From the NCBI GenBank assembly GCA_037389465.1, contig JAZARR010000170.1:62001-126000 (forward strand): 64,000 nucleotides of DNA, given 5' to 3'. The stretch comes from Baylisascaris procyonis. Lineage: Eukaryota > Nematoda > Chromadorea > Rhabditida > Ascarididae. The translations under genes were made by a program, and so were the position numbers. The notes below the pieces were generated by a model, which had not been told where the DNA came from, ran no database searches, and worked only from the letters and a program-made list of their open reading frames with translations. Positions 1 to 13,329 of the stretch are shown one piece after another (position 1 is the first letter of the stretch; each line of letters opens with the position of its first letter).

Positions 1-3000
1 CTTTCCATATTCGGCATTGAATTCACGCTAAAGGGCTCATTTTTAAGTCTCATTTGGCTAAGTGCAGTCGGTCGGTCTTTCTGAATTAAGCTTTTTTAGT
101 GCAAGTTGCATGCTAACAAAACATGTCCTTTCTTATGACCTGGTTATAGGTCATGATCAAATCCTCACCCTCATCAATGCATTATGCATTCGCTTGATTC
201 TATGGACCTAATTTAGGACCACTCCTCAACTCATTTTTCCTCAATTTTTTTCAGGAACTCCAGTTCTCGAGTTCTATAAACATTGTTTTGATGGATTGTC
301 TTCTGATTGATGTGTAATTGAAAAGATGGAGGCCTTTGAAATCTCAAACTGAAAACTGCCCTCCTTCATGCATCAGAAATGTGCATTTCGTCTGGAAATC
401 CTTTCAGTCTCAGGTGAAATCGTAAAAGTGATCTTTGTCCATCTGCAGTTTTTAAGCATAAAACACATCGATCGACGAAATGATTGTAGCTTTGTTATTT
501 CGATTGTTTAGTTGATCGTAAGTTGTAACGCCCACCGCTCCGCCATTACTACTTTCTACTTTTTACTTTTCTTTTTGACCGCACGTTGTGAATGCTAAAG
601 TCTAATTTCTTCACACTATATTCAGCTTTATTCTTCCTTATTTTGAGATGGTTTTTGCCCATTCGTTTATATTGGAATTGCGTTTACTTCTCTAGACTAT
701 AAATTCTCGAAGTTCCACTACAAAACTTCAATAGTGGGCAAACTAAGGCAAGGAATTTAAAAGTCTTTGAAACGAATCGAATAGATTCTTTTGCCGTTCC
801 TTCGCTATGTAATTTGGGAAGTCAAATATGACACCTCTTTGTTCTATAATAAGATATACGATCGTAGATATCCGTAGTCGTTGCATAGTGCAACTTTAAC
901 ATATCAAAATTCATATTGAAATGTCACGCCACTCATTTAGTATCGTCATTTAGTAACTCTTTCGTTTAGTACGTCATTATTATTCTGTGTTTACTTCTTG
1001 AAGACGGAATCCGATTGTTCTAATGCACCTTCATATTAAGATGTTTGCATAGTATGCATGCATCGTAGATATTGTAGGTATTCAATTATAGGTTCATTTT
1101 TTCTATGAAATAGGAAACAACTTCAAATTGCAGTGGAATTCCAATCTCAAAATGCGACGGAATCGGAATTTTTTAAAGTAAACTTGGAACTTAATATAGG
1201 CTCATTTGCTTTTTTCTTAGTCCAATTAGCTCTAAAAGCAATTTAAAAGTATTCGCTCTAGAAAATGAGCATTTTTTCAGTGCTTTCCTCCTTCACACTC
1301 TCGACTTCAAGAACTTGGCTGGTTTATTTTGAGTAACAACTCTAAAAAGAAGATAAGATAAAATCTCTTTTTTGCTTCGCCTCATTTAATTTCAGTTTGC
1401 CTCGTTTTTTGCTTACCGCATTGCATTGCCTCGTTCTGCTTCTACCGTTAATTAATAGTCGTATTGCTATTAAATGTTTTTGCATTACTTTTATAAAGTT
1501 GGCCCGATTTATGGCCATCTTGCATCTCACACATCACAATACGGATAGTATGAATTATTGATAGAAAGACTTGATTTATTTTATGACACCATTCGTCAAT
1601 CAAGACAATGCATGTTGCTTGGTCGCAGGGGCTGTGCGTCGATTAGCGACATTTCGTGGCGAAATTTTATCTTCCTGTGCTGAAATAGCCAATATTTTGA
1701 TGGTTGTCCGCTTAGGCCGCTTTTATCGCAGCAGTTTTCTCCTAGTTATTGGGCACGTTGTCGTCAGCAGCTCTCGACTCAAATTAAAATATCGTATTCT
1801 TTTGTTTATAAATTTTCTTTCATCTCGAACATATGCCTGTTTTGGAAAGCTCTGAGCGCTATAACCTCTTACCACCACAAAAATTAGGCCTCTATCTCGA
1901 ACACAGACAACCCCCTAAGCTTATAGAGTAGGGAATAGGGCTAATATGCAGGAAGAGGAATACGAGCGATAGGGGGACGTGTGTATTATATTCGAAATAT
2001 ACTTGTCGGTACTTTTGTTCAGGTCGTAGAATTAATTTATAGGCTACATCACGGAAGAAATATTCAATTGAAATAAAAGACGCAGTAGACAAATACGAAA
2101 CATGTGTAGAAAACTTATAGAGTCACTTGCGATTTCATAAAGATTTTGAAAAAAGATATGCTCGCTATATATTAAAAAATGTTAATTACGAGTGGACGCT
2201 AAGCGTGTTTCTAAAATATAAAGCTCTGCTAAAATTTGGTTGTCTCGAATGAGAAATTTGCACATCAGCGTTTAGTATGGCTGAAGAAATATGAGTGCTG
2301 TGATAATGAAAAATGCTGACTTCGATGTTATACTCTAAACATTTCAACGACCAAGTTAGAAATCTTTTCTATCTTTCTTACCTTTGATCCGTAGAAAGCG
2401 TTGAATATTACCCGTTGTATTACCCGTTTAAACGACAAGCATGCTTGTCTTCTAGCGTTTGTGATTGCTATTGTTGTTGTCAGTAGTTAATCAGTTGTTG
2501 AGTTGTTGTTAATCGATTTTGAGCACATCGCAAGCCTTTTCATTCGGCAGTAGGCATTACTTGGTTTATAATTTTTTTTGATGTAACGTTATTGCCTGAG
2601 TCAAACGACTCATTTATCGCATACTGAATTAACCTCTCTGATAGCATTTTTATATCTGAATAAGAAGTAAACACAAAGTGAAAGCAAAAACGTTTCAAAT
2701 ATTGGCATCTCCGCTTATCTTTTCATATGCCGATATACTGAGAGTTGATATTCATTGTTGCTGACCGAATGAAACCCACATGCTAGGTAGAAAGGCCGCC
2801 ACAAGTTTCGATTCTTAAATTAAGTCTCATACCCACCCATGCCGCCTTTATAATTTTTCCTTGTTAAATCTTCACGTTTGCGAAGGACTCAACACTTCAT
2901 CGAGTTAACACATTAACCAAATGCTCTCGATTAGAAAGCTATGAGATTCTCTTTGTTGAGAACTAATATTGCAACGGATAAAAGAACAAATAAAGAGAGA

Positions 3001-6000
3001 AACAAGTTGTATCCAATATTGTGTTTTTGTGCTTCATAAAAGTTATATTTTACTGAGATTCTGTCTATCCATTTGTCCGCATGTTTCAACTCAAAATTCG
3101 CTGTGTCGATTTACACTGTCGACGTACTGTACCAATTAGAGAACTGGTGCTCGTACTCATTTCGAGTCTAAGTTATAAAATTCACTATCTGCTCCTGGGT
3201 TATCGTTATGTGGCCAGCTACTCCTTCAAAAAATTTAAAAATTTGAGACTTTCAGGTCTTCGAAATAAAGGTGCTTGAAGTACAAATTGTAAAGAGCCAA
3301 AACTTCAAAATCTGTAATGTTTGCTGCAATAAAGCAGTAATCATGAAACTAGGGCACATAAGATAGGCTGAAGAGAGATCTTTTTTGAGACAAGAAATAA
3401 AACTTGTTTTGTTGAATTGGAGAAAAAACTTCCAGGCCTTAACAGTTTTTATTGTAATGAAGCAGTGATTGCGAAACTCGGTGCGTGTTGGGGACTGGGA
3501 AGTAATTTCTTTGATGGAACCAAGTAGCAGCAACTTTTGTCCGTCATTTTTCCATCTTTGCGCTCATTTTGCACTCACTACCTGCTTCGCAAATATGCAT
3601 AAATTACAAGCTGTAATGTACGGCATTTCCATACTTGTTGTAGAACGGTGATGGATGTTGGCTCCGATCAGCTATACGCAGGAGCCTTAGGCTGATTTTA
3701 AAATTGTGAGTGAATGAAAAATTTTCAGCAGAAAAGACTAAACGAGATTAATTGAGGAATTTTTCTATATAGAAGCAAAATTCAAGCAAGCTTAGTCGAT
3801 GTTCGTTAAAATTTAAACTAAAAAATCACATATTAAGAAGGCTTTCCGGTCATGGTAAGTAAAAAAGGTATGGGTACTCCTTTTCCCACCCACATCCCAC
3901 CTTCATATTTCAGTGGTTCTGTGGGTGGCGCACTTTAGAAATTTGCATCAAAAAGTTTTTTCAGCGTTGATGTTCATCTTTGACCAACGACCTTTCATAT
4001 ATAATCCTATTGAATTAACGTTGTGCGCCTCTCATAATAGGGATGAGTGAAGCGAAAAATTAGAGAGAGACGCGAAAAAGGATGTAATTATCCTTATTTG
4101 GCTTATCCCTTCTCTAGGCAATTTCATCATGTGTTGAAATTTGATTACACTGGCACAAAAAAAAATCATTCGAAGCAAAAGGCAGCTGTAACGGAAATAG
4201 TGTATAAGACACCAGTTGCAATGGAAATTGACGAGGCATAAACGGTGTCAACAACCAACTCTCTAGCAACAGCAGTATGCAGTTGAATACATTGAAAAGC
4301 AATGTTCACTTAAATATGTCAACAGTCGCCAATATAACCCTGATGAAATTTTCTAAGTATTCGCTTATTTTTTGGAAACCATCTTTCGCATATTAACCTT
4401 TTGCTGCATTTATAACATTACAGATGTATAGCTATTAGGAAATTTAAAATACATATCACAAACTTTTCATAAATCGCTTATTCGCAGATCCTTCTCGAAA
4501 AATGAATACAACTTAAAACAAGCCTTCAATTCGCTTCGCATGTCTAATGAGTCCTTTCTTTGAAGGGCCAATTTTGTGCAGAATATCCATAGTATTTCAT
4601 TGGTTGCGGTGATTGGAATTACCGTCTACGATACTTTATTCACCGTATTGATTAGTGATATCACCGTCGTTCCACTGAACTTTCCAAACAACTATTCATT
4701 CCTAGGTTTTCCTATTTGCAAAGTAGGGTTCTTGTACTTGAAAGCTTCTGGCGTTCGTTTCTGCTACACACATAATGTCCGATGCTGCTCATTCGCTCCG
4801 AGATGTGTGATCCACGTGTTATAATACTGTCAGAGACTCGAGCCTAAAACTCATTATAAGGTGGCTTATATTTTAATTGCTTATAAATTGGAGGAAGTTA
4901 TGAAACCAGTGAGAGTGTTTTCGGAGCTGATGAGTCAGAGAATACATTTATTAAGAAAGCAGTTACTTCTACTCCGATATTCTAGGGCGTTTTTAAGAGT
5001 AGTAGAGAATTTGGGAATGGAAGACTATTTACCCTTTCAAAACTTGAAAGGGAATCATATTGAGGATTAGATTTGCTTCGCGATTGCAGGACATTGAAAA
5101 ATATAGCGAAAGGGTTTGAGATGTCAAGGTTTAAATCTGTACAATAAGGCAGGCAAAATGTCTAGGAAGGGTTAATGAAATTCAGACATTTTTGTGCTTT
5201 CATTTGCCGTTTTTTTGATTGCCACAGCTTTGCAATTATTCATTCGTTTTTATTCTCAACCATCATACCGAATAACTGCAAAACAAATTTTGAAATTGAA
5301 GCATTGAGCTTTTTTTGTTTTCGTATTGTGGCAGAGAAGTTTTAAAAAAAGCTTCTCAGCAATTTAAGTGAAGCGCTGACAGCTATTTATAAACTTATTG
5401 GATCGATGAGTAGGGCAATGAAAATTGCCACAATCACATATAGAATTGAGTGGCATTGATTTATTTGAGTCTCAAATTGTAGTAAATATTACCTTTGGTC
5501 ACAATGAATTTGAAACACAACGGTAGGCTGAATAACATACTTGAAATTCACTTGAAGTCTTTTGAACGATATCTCTTCATATGATCCATACAAATTGATG
5601 TAAATTTATCTTCTGTGTTCCACACTTCTTCATCAAATCGTTCCTTGATGTTGAGATGGTATATCCGCAGTGACTGCATTACGCTGAAAACATATTTATG
5701 CAACAAGAGGCATAGGAGAAAGCAAGACGCATCACCAATACGAAACCAATTAAGACTATGCTATATATGTGGAATAATAATTAAGCGTTCCGGTGGGGGA
5801 AGCAATGATAACACAACGAAAAAGTACAAAAAACTATAGAATACAGGGAATAGAAAATATCGATGAAGAGTAGGCATTAAGTGCATGAAAGAGTTGCTAA
5901 TGAACGTAATATTGAATCCAAATGCTAGCGCTTGTTCACATTTTTTTCTGTACGAACTTTTTTTTGGAGGTCCTCACGAAAACGGATGGATTCATGGAAT

Positions 6001-6500
6001 ACAGATCGTAACTCCATGAATGCTTATATTTTGCTTTGCTCCGTTTGCTTATCGCGCTCGACACATATTCTGCGAGCTACTGTGAAGTGATATTTGCAGT
6101 TTACCTCTGTGGTATCTACGCGTTCTCATTTACCTAGTCGATAATTTGTTACTTTACGTATCAGGAGAAAACTAGTGTTAATTTCACCTCGATTTCGAAT
6201 GAATCGAGAAACAATGCGGGTGTGCACAAAAGGGGTTTTCTTCTGAGCATAATGTCGACCATGAGATGTTGATGATATCGTGGAAATTCGAGCAAAGGTT
6301 CGCTCAAATATTCCTACTGGAAGGTCAATCATCCCTCCTATTCTATACATCACTCACCCGCAGTATTTATCTGCGTTGTGTGGTAGGTTCTCCACCACAG
6401 CAAAGGACTCCACAAAAAATCGGCTCTTGTTGCTCGCATGTGATTTTTGTTTCCTATAGATATTTCCTGCAGACACGACAGTGAATGCCGTCTCCGAAAA
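1..6500. other. Non-coding stretch, no gene recognised
   Basis: AT-rich sequence with only short open frames, none longer than about 95 codons and none resembling a known family. The frame at 4861-5070 (plus) reads as a leucine- and arginine-rich 69-residue peptide but has no upstream exon, recognisable domain or nearby poly-A signal. I see no RNA gene or repeat of note here. It may be intergenic or the intron of a gene whose exons lie outside the window. Confidence 0.5.
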
Positions 6501-8570
6501 TGCGATATATGGCTATAGGTATATGAATATAATTGCTGCTACCACAGGGAAATGGTCGATAAGTTATTGGCAACCAGAAAACCTCAGCAAAGCTTATTTT
6601 ACTGGAAAGTGAACAATTTCTTCAAAAAAAAAAAAAAAAACATTCGCAAATAGAGGTACCAATCGCCCAAAGAGCCACGTGATTGCCAGGTCCACTTTCA
6701 TGAATGATGAATGGTCCCTCATGATTACATCATACTGTCCTCAGAATCGCAGAAAAATAATCTTTTAGAAGGAACATGCGAACAAATAAAGTAATCAGAG
6801 ATGGGTTAGAGTTAAATGATGAGCTAAAAAAATTAGAGATGAAATCGGAGGTTATCTGCTTTCATGATGCCAATGAACACAAAAGTATGTGCTAATTCAT
6901 GGATAAAATACCCGTTCTGTTCCTATCAAGATCCGTAGAATTCTTCACTGTAAAGGACTTCATTCTCTGCATTTGCTATCATAATGCTGACCAAAAATAA
7001 TGTGAAATACAAAAAAATATCACTGACAGAAGAGCAACAGCGTACAATCGATTGAACTGGCAACACTAAAAGTAAAACAAGCAACGATAAAATATGCAGT
7101 ACAATTTCACCGATATTGGTCGAGTGTCCAAAAATACAACAATCAGATTACATAAACTGACAAGCACAATATCCATATAGCGTAGTCATAAAACACACAC
7201 GTGCAATTTAAATGGCGGTGGTCGTTTAACCTGCAAGCAACTGTGACTGCTAAACAAGCGCATATAAAAATACAACTTGTGGAATGGTCACATGAAAGAA
7301 GAGCAGCCATTGTCCTAGCGTAAAGGACGCAGATCAGTGGAATAAAAGAATTCAACAAAATATAGAGGAGTCAGAATATACCAATGCAAAAATTCAAGAA
7401 AGCCCACCTTGAACATGTACGCCAATGCCCAAATGAAACACAGAAGCTGCGTTCTAAATGGCGGTCGCGCATTTAAAACGCAAGCAAATGTTGACCATCT
7501 AAATACTCGAAGGAGGATGGTCCCATCTCATCATTGTGGCGTATTCAAGGTGTCACTAGAATTGCAAAAAGCATTCGTAACAATGCTCTAACCGAAACCT
7601 TGACAGTCGAAAGATTGAGTATTAAAAGTCCACATCAAACATGATGACAAATAAATGTAATGGCCAAATGAGCATTAAATGGAGTACAGACCCAATAAAT
7701 GAAAATAAGTTCAATGAAAATCCCGAAGGCGAATTTGCAATGAAGACTCCTGTGGAAATACAAAACTTGTATTCGATTCGGGTGAAATAAATGCCAATGG
7801 AAGCGGGGGCGAAGGGGCAAGAGATGAACACTTCGTTATTACAACGCAAACATCAAGTAACTATGCGATTAACAATGTTTATGCTTTTAGTAGCGACGGG
7901 ATACTTATAGCACAAACGGATTATAGAATAGGCAGATTTTAATAGCAAATATACAACTCTCACTCAAGATGAGATCTCAAACGACTGTTGGAGAACGCTC
8001 GGGGCAACTTTTTCGACAATTTACGACAATTCCACAATTTTCAACGATGAAAGTTCATTAAACGTTGGAAAACGATGAAGCACAAAGGTAACAGAAGACT
8101 TTTTCTCAAAGAAAAACGAATAAAATATGATGAAAGCGCCACAAAACAACGCATTCTCTGCGATAAGTTTGAAGCTGCTTTCCAAAACTCCAGGAACTCC
8201 TACAATCTCATCACCTTTTATCAGGAGAGGATAGAACAAATACAAAACGTCGCTTAAAATAAATCTCTGTTGTTAAACGAAATTGAATCTTAGAATCAAT
8301 CTCAAAGAATCTTAAAACAAAAACAAAAGCAATTCTATTGAACAAATCTCAAGTGAAACGATCACAAAAAAAAGTCTGTTGAAGCTTCCGCGACGATATC
8401 GAAGCCCTCCGCAATCCGATCTTGTAGGAATCGACTGGTCCTTCTTCAAAAGACGTCACATCGCGCTCTCATTCCTCCTTCCATTAAAAGCTGCGATGGA
8501 GCCACGTCTGATACCTGCAAAAAAACCTTCAAAAAAAAAATGAACAGTGAGCAAAACGGACTGCTCGACC

Positions 8571-8610
8571 TGCACATAAAATTAACACAAACGTGTTAAT
8601 TTTATGTGCA
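8571..8610. repeat. Perfect 18-bp hairpin
   Basis: The arms 8571-8588 and 8593-8610 are exact reverse complements separated by the four bases AAAC. The stem begins TGCACATAAAATTAAC. No gene lies next to it. A perfect short stem of this kind could be the remnant of a small inverted-repeat element; nothing here shows it is transcribed. Confidence 0.8.
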
Positions 8611-10674
8611 CAGTGGCGGAGACCTGCTTTCTTCTCTTTCGTCCTCCTCCCGATAAGGAATTCTCAAATTTCAAAAAGACTTCTGCTATGAATATGAACG
8701 GTAGCAATTTTCAATTCCCTAGAAATCCCACAACATTCAGATTGTTTAGCCACCATGCCTGCGACAGCACTGAAGAATATAACGACAAAAAGAAATTCAT
8801 CACGATTCAACGGCATGAAAATTTTAATTTCTCCTGCGTAGGTTCGAGTTTAATTTTTCCCAAATCCAGTTTCGACGAAGTCTGCAAAGTTTAAAACGTA
8901 ATTTTAATCCAAAAAAGTTTAGGAAATTGCTAACGCTGTTTGCTTACGTGAAGCTGTCCCACGTCTTCATCTTCTGCGATTTATGTGGAGCCGTCATTCC
9001 AGCGCTGTCCGGGCGCGAAATAACCAGAAAGTCGATTCGAATGTCGGCGCCACGCCATTCCATCCATTGTCCTCCTGACGTATCGTTTCTAAATTTTGCG
9101 CCCCATAGGCTCCTTCACACTCCTGCGACAAACCATCTTCTTCCGCAATCCTAAATAGGCGTAGTGTTTTCTCGACTGCTGAAAATATACAAGTCACTCT
9201 GCAATCACTATTTTACTCCTTAGAATTGCTCACTGCCCAGCACAATGAAATGAGCAGTGACATCATTCACTCAAAAATTTCATGTTGCTACAATATGCTT
9301 CACCTTATTGTCACGACACGACTCCTTTCATCCCTTTGCTAGAGGAAAATGCCAATAAAAACAGGACAGTGGTAAGCGAAGCTGACGCCACTCATGCCAG
9401 ATACTGTTCCCGTTACAGTACAGCACACTGCTGGTCGTGAATGGGGACCAGCTTCAGACATACTTCAAAAATGAGGCCAAATATGCACTAAGGCTACATG
9501 TTTTCCCCGTCTCGATTAAAATCTGTGGATTTATAGCATATTGATAAAATGCAGATCGCATCGCTCCACCTAGCTTTCCTTGATAAAAAAAACATGTCAG
9601 TGAATTTGATCCCACACATTCGTCCTCCCACCTCGCCACCAGGAATGCTAATCTCTTCACTGATCATATCAATGCCCAATTTAAACTTAAGGAATAAAAG
9701 GAGCCGTGTCGCGGCAGCCCAGTCCGCGAAAATTTCTCTTCAAGCCTATGTCAGGCTCAACCCGCAAACTATGCTCTCAACTCTCCATAGGAACATGACC
9801 TCTCTTCATATTGCGCTCTATTTCATTAGCATCATTAAATTACTTAGAAAAAGTTTGCGGAATAAATTATGAAGAACAGCCTGCTTCCATTAGTTCTCAA
9901 GTGTCAAAAACAAATTGGTCGTACTTTCATGGAATCAAAAACACCATCACTTCAAATCAATGTAAGTTATACGTAGTATCCTTATCTCATGTGCATTCCC
10001 TATCAACAGAGTAATGTGAATACCCCCAAGTCTTGTTGGGCCGTCAGTTCTATCAATTGCCGTCGCTAACTTCTATCACTACATAGATTTTCAACGCGCT
10101 AAACGACATTTAAAAAACGTTTTGTAGTCTTTATGTATCCGAGTTGTTTTTGATGACTTTTCCTAAAATGTATACATACCTCGGATAGAAGTTGTGAAAT
10201 GAATTTCAGAATGAAAAGTGGTCTGTGGTCTCGTCCATGCTAGCGGCTGCTCCCGCCGCTGAGCAGCAAAGTTGGAAGAATATGAATTGGAAGAATGTGA
10301 AAAGAGCTAGCACGAATGAGACAAACTTTATATATATATACCTTTACAGCAGACTTATAGCCCATGCAATCGCATTGGAGTTAACTCTTCGCTAAGACGT
10401 CTCAAACAAAATACTTCAAAAATACTCAGCCACTGCAAAACCAGATCCTATTCACTCAGGTTAGACCTACTATATTTCCGCCCACCGTCGCCTATGCAGA
10501 TTTTTACAGTGAATGAAAGACAACAAGCCTTATGCTAATCTTTGAAGTCTTCCCGATTTGTGCAAGTTTTAAGAATACGACCACTGCGAACGTAGTACAG
10601 CAAAAAAAAAAAAACTTAGCTGAGCTCCACAGCAGATGTCGACGATGCATGGAAGCTGAAGTGGTCCCACGATG

Positions 10675-10760
10675 ACGCGAGGACAGATCGAGGGTGCGTA
10701 TGAGGGTGACTGGGCTCGCACCCAGTCATACTCGTACCCACCCTCGATCCGTCCTCGCGT
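10675..10760. repeat. 40-bp-arm GC-rich hairpin
   Basis: Arms 10675-10714 and 10721-10760 are reverse complements with about five mismatches in 40, closed by a loop of six bases. The stem contains ACGCGAGGAC and GATCGAGGGTG and is far more GC-rich than its surroundings. It looks like a short foldback repeat. An RNA made across it would form a long hairpin, but no transcript evidence is available. Confidence 0.8.
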
Positions 10761-10957
10761 CCGCCCGGCATACTGCCGACGACCCGCTACCGATGCGCTC
10801 TCCACATGCGATAACCACACAACCATCGGGCAATTCTGATTGAACATTGAAAGGTCTAGCTATGAGCTCGTCTTTATATACCACCCATACGACGTGAAAG
10901 GTTTTGTCCCCACATTATTCTGATCTTTGCAAATAAACAAATGATATGCAGAAATGT

Positions 10958-11572
10958 ACAGAGAACTCCGTAGCGAGTGATCAGATACAAACGTGTAATG
11001 ATAATATCAGTAGTAAGTGAGATCATTGTAAATCAGCCCATAGTAGATCAATCCGTTAGTTTTCAGTAGCAATATTTTCTCGCTTGCAGCAACTGAGAAG
11101 GCACACGTTATTGCTCGGATCATTTGGAGTGTGTATAAGATTGAATCTACATGTAATCTTTATGTGCACAAGTTATTTTTTATCACAGTGGTTTGATCAC
11201 CAAAGATACACTTATTTCTTTTATCGAAATATGTTTTATTATATATAGCTCGCAACACTGCAAAGAATGGCATTCTGCCGATCACACCTTATAGCTATTT
11301 TTACATCGGATCACCCTCACTTAAACGACGATACCTCATAAGTGTACAAGTGATCAAAAACAACTTGTGCACATAAAGATACATGTAGATTCAATCGTCT
11401 ATACTCCTCAGATGATCTCAGCGATAACGCGCACATTCTCTATTACTGCAACCGAGAGAGTATGGCCACTGATTACTAAAGAATCGATCCACTATGAACT
11501 CACCTACAATGATCCCACTTGTTGTTGATATCATTATCTTGTATCTGATCACTCGTTACGGAGTTCTCCGTT
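10958..11572. mobile_element. Foldback (MITE-like) element with arms of about 225 bp
   Basis: The left arm (about 10958-11186) reappears as a diverged reverse complement at about 11350-11572. Matching blocks include GAGAACTCCGTA at the left end against its complement at the right end, GAGTGATCAGATACAA near both ends, and GTGCACAAGTT at the inner ends. I judge the arms to be roughly three-quarters identical. The spacer of about 160 bp has no credible open frame. Long terminal inverted repeats without a transposase are typical of non-autonomous foldback elements. I could not identify a clear target-site duplication, so the ends are approximate. Confidence 0.75.
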
Positions 11573-12344
11573 TATGATTTCAGTTAAATCAGTCTATAAA
11601 TGGTTTCTCGAGAAGTATGCTTAAAACATTCAATTTCCTACTTCATTGCAGTGCAATGCTGTGCGAAACAAAGTTCAAAGAATTCCGCCACGCATTTCAG
11701 CTGCGATGTAGGCCTGTATTTCGGCCAATTTCCTGTGTTACCGCAATCTTTGTATATGGCAACAATGCTCGTTATTTTTGATTCATCAAGGTGTTTTCAG
11801 AGAAACCCTGCAATTAAAGCGACAGCACAGTTTTATCATGATCTCATCCGTTACTAACTTCATCGTTTTGTTCGTAATTTCATTAAACCTCGTTTTTTTT
11901 TTTTTTTTTTTTTTTTTGATTGCATATGAGCTATTCTTATAAAATATCAATTTCGGACTAGTTTAGCACTAGCGCGTTCTCGTCTCCGCTGCGTTTTCTG
12001 ATTATGTCTATAATATCCCGGCATCTTAATATTCTTCATAGATAGAAGCGAGCCCACGTGACCTCTCTTGAACTTCCTCTCCTCCCAAATGGTGAGCATT
12101 CAGAAAATCCAAAAGTGAAAGGTGCAGGATTTTCGGAGCACGCGTACTCTGCGCTGCTCAAAATCATTCACTCGCCTCTCCTCGAACGGGTGAATGTTGG
12201 TAACTCTGAACAGTTTCACCAACGCGCACATGAGGATCCGACTTCGAACCTTGAATGTACCTTTCGCTGCAAAAATCTTAATGGCACAGTAACTCGGCTC
12301 ATTCACTGTGCATGACTTTGTCCAGATCAATCTTCATTCAGCGT

Positions 12345-12414
12345 GTTTCCCTTACCTTGCTAATCTCCCCTTCGAGCATGCTTCCCTTGCCTCGCTAATC
12401 CCCCCTTCGATCTA
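12345..12414. repeat. Two-copy tandem repeat of about 35 bp
   Basis: Two adjacent units share TTCCCTT, CTTGCTAATC-like and CCCCTTCGA blocks (CTCGCTAATC in the second copy). The units differ at a few positions. No function is apparent. Confidence 0.6.
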
Positions 12415-13329
12415 TCTTAATGGAAGTATTCATAGCAGCTTCCCATTGAATACTCATTCTCGTCTGCTGGTCAACAGAAGACACAAGTTTCACTCAATCA
12501 CAATATTCCCGCCAGAATGCAAGATGAACTAGGTTTTTTCTCGGCGCAATTTACCCACCGCTTCCCCACACCCTCTCTTGAACGCAGTGTTTGGAAATAT
12601 TCAGCACAGACAACAACAACAGATTTATAAAAACGAGCAAACGCATACCGCAACAATTCTTCGATAAAAGCGACCATTAGTGAAATACAATAAGCGTTAG
12701 TAAAGTGCTAAATGAAGCAACCGTACGACGCAACGTGCATAAGGACTACCGAGCCTTCCTTCTTAAGTGTAACACACAGACAAGCGGAAAAGACAAAAAA
12801 GAAACGAATTAAGGACATTCACCCGGCCTCCTATATAAAGCAGCAGTTGTCCCATTAAAATCTCAGTGAACAGGACGTAAGAGCTACAGATTCTCCCAGA
12901 TCTAGCAAATCCCTCACAATGATTCCACCCCTTTCTAATCGCATTATTTACAGCCTACCAGAATCAGGCAACCAAATAGTCACAGAAAACCTCATAAAAT
13001 AATTACAAATTCTATGTGGATAACCGCACGAAAAGACATTCGAAACGATTTCTTTGCGACATTACGTATTTCCGGTGACAGTGAAAAACAATGCAGGAGC
13101 CCCCACATCCTCCAGTTTCTTTTTTAAATTTCATTTAAAACAATCGAAATCCCTAACCTGATTCCTTTCTTTTCCAAAGGAAGTATCATAAGATCATCTT
13201 GAACGGTATCCTTTATCCTTTTACAACGCGGCAACGGTGTAATTCAACAATACAACGATCAAAACAGCAATTATGGACGATGAAACTGGTTGACGACCTC
13301 GCCTGCACCTTCAGCTTGCTGACTTCCCT

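Larger units (their letters stand above)
6501..13329. other. Repeat-bearing stretch downstream of cct-2, no gene recognised
   Basis: By eye the plus strand turns A-rich and T-poor near 6.5 kb, the same bias as in the introns of the minus-strand gene cct-2 to its right. Short open frames at 8.6-9.9 kb on both strands are somewhat richer in GC but carry stops and match nothing I recognise; they may be remains of a mobile element. The stretch contains a perfect hairpin at 8571-8610, a large hairpin at 10675-10760, a foldback element at 10958-11572 and a small tandem duplication at 12345-12414. Confidence 0.45.

Noticed and set aside
9549..9872. 107-codon plus-strand frame
   Set aside because: No recognisable domain, and overlapping minus-strand frames look equally good or bad.
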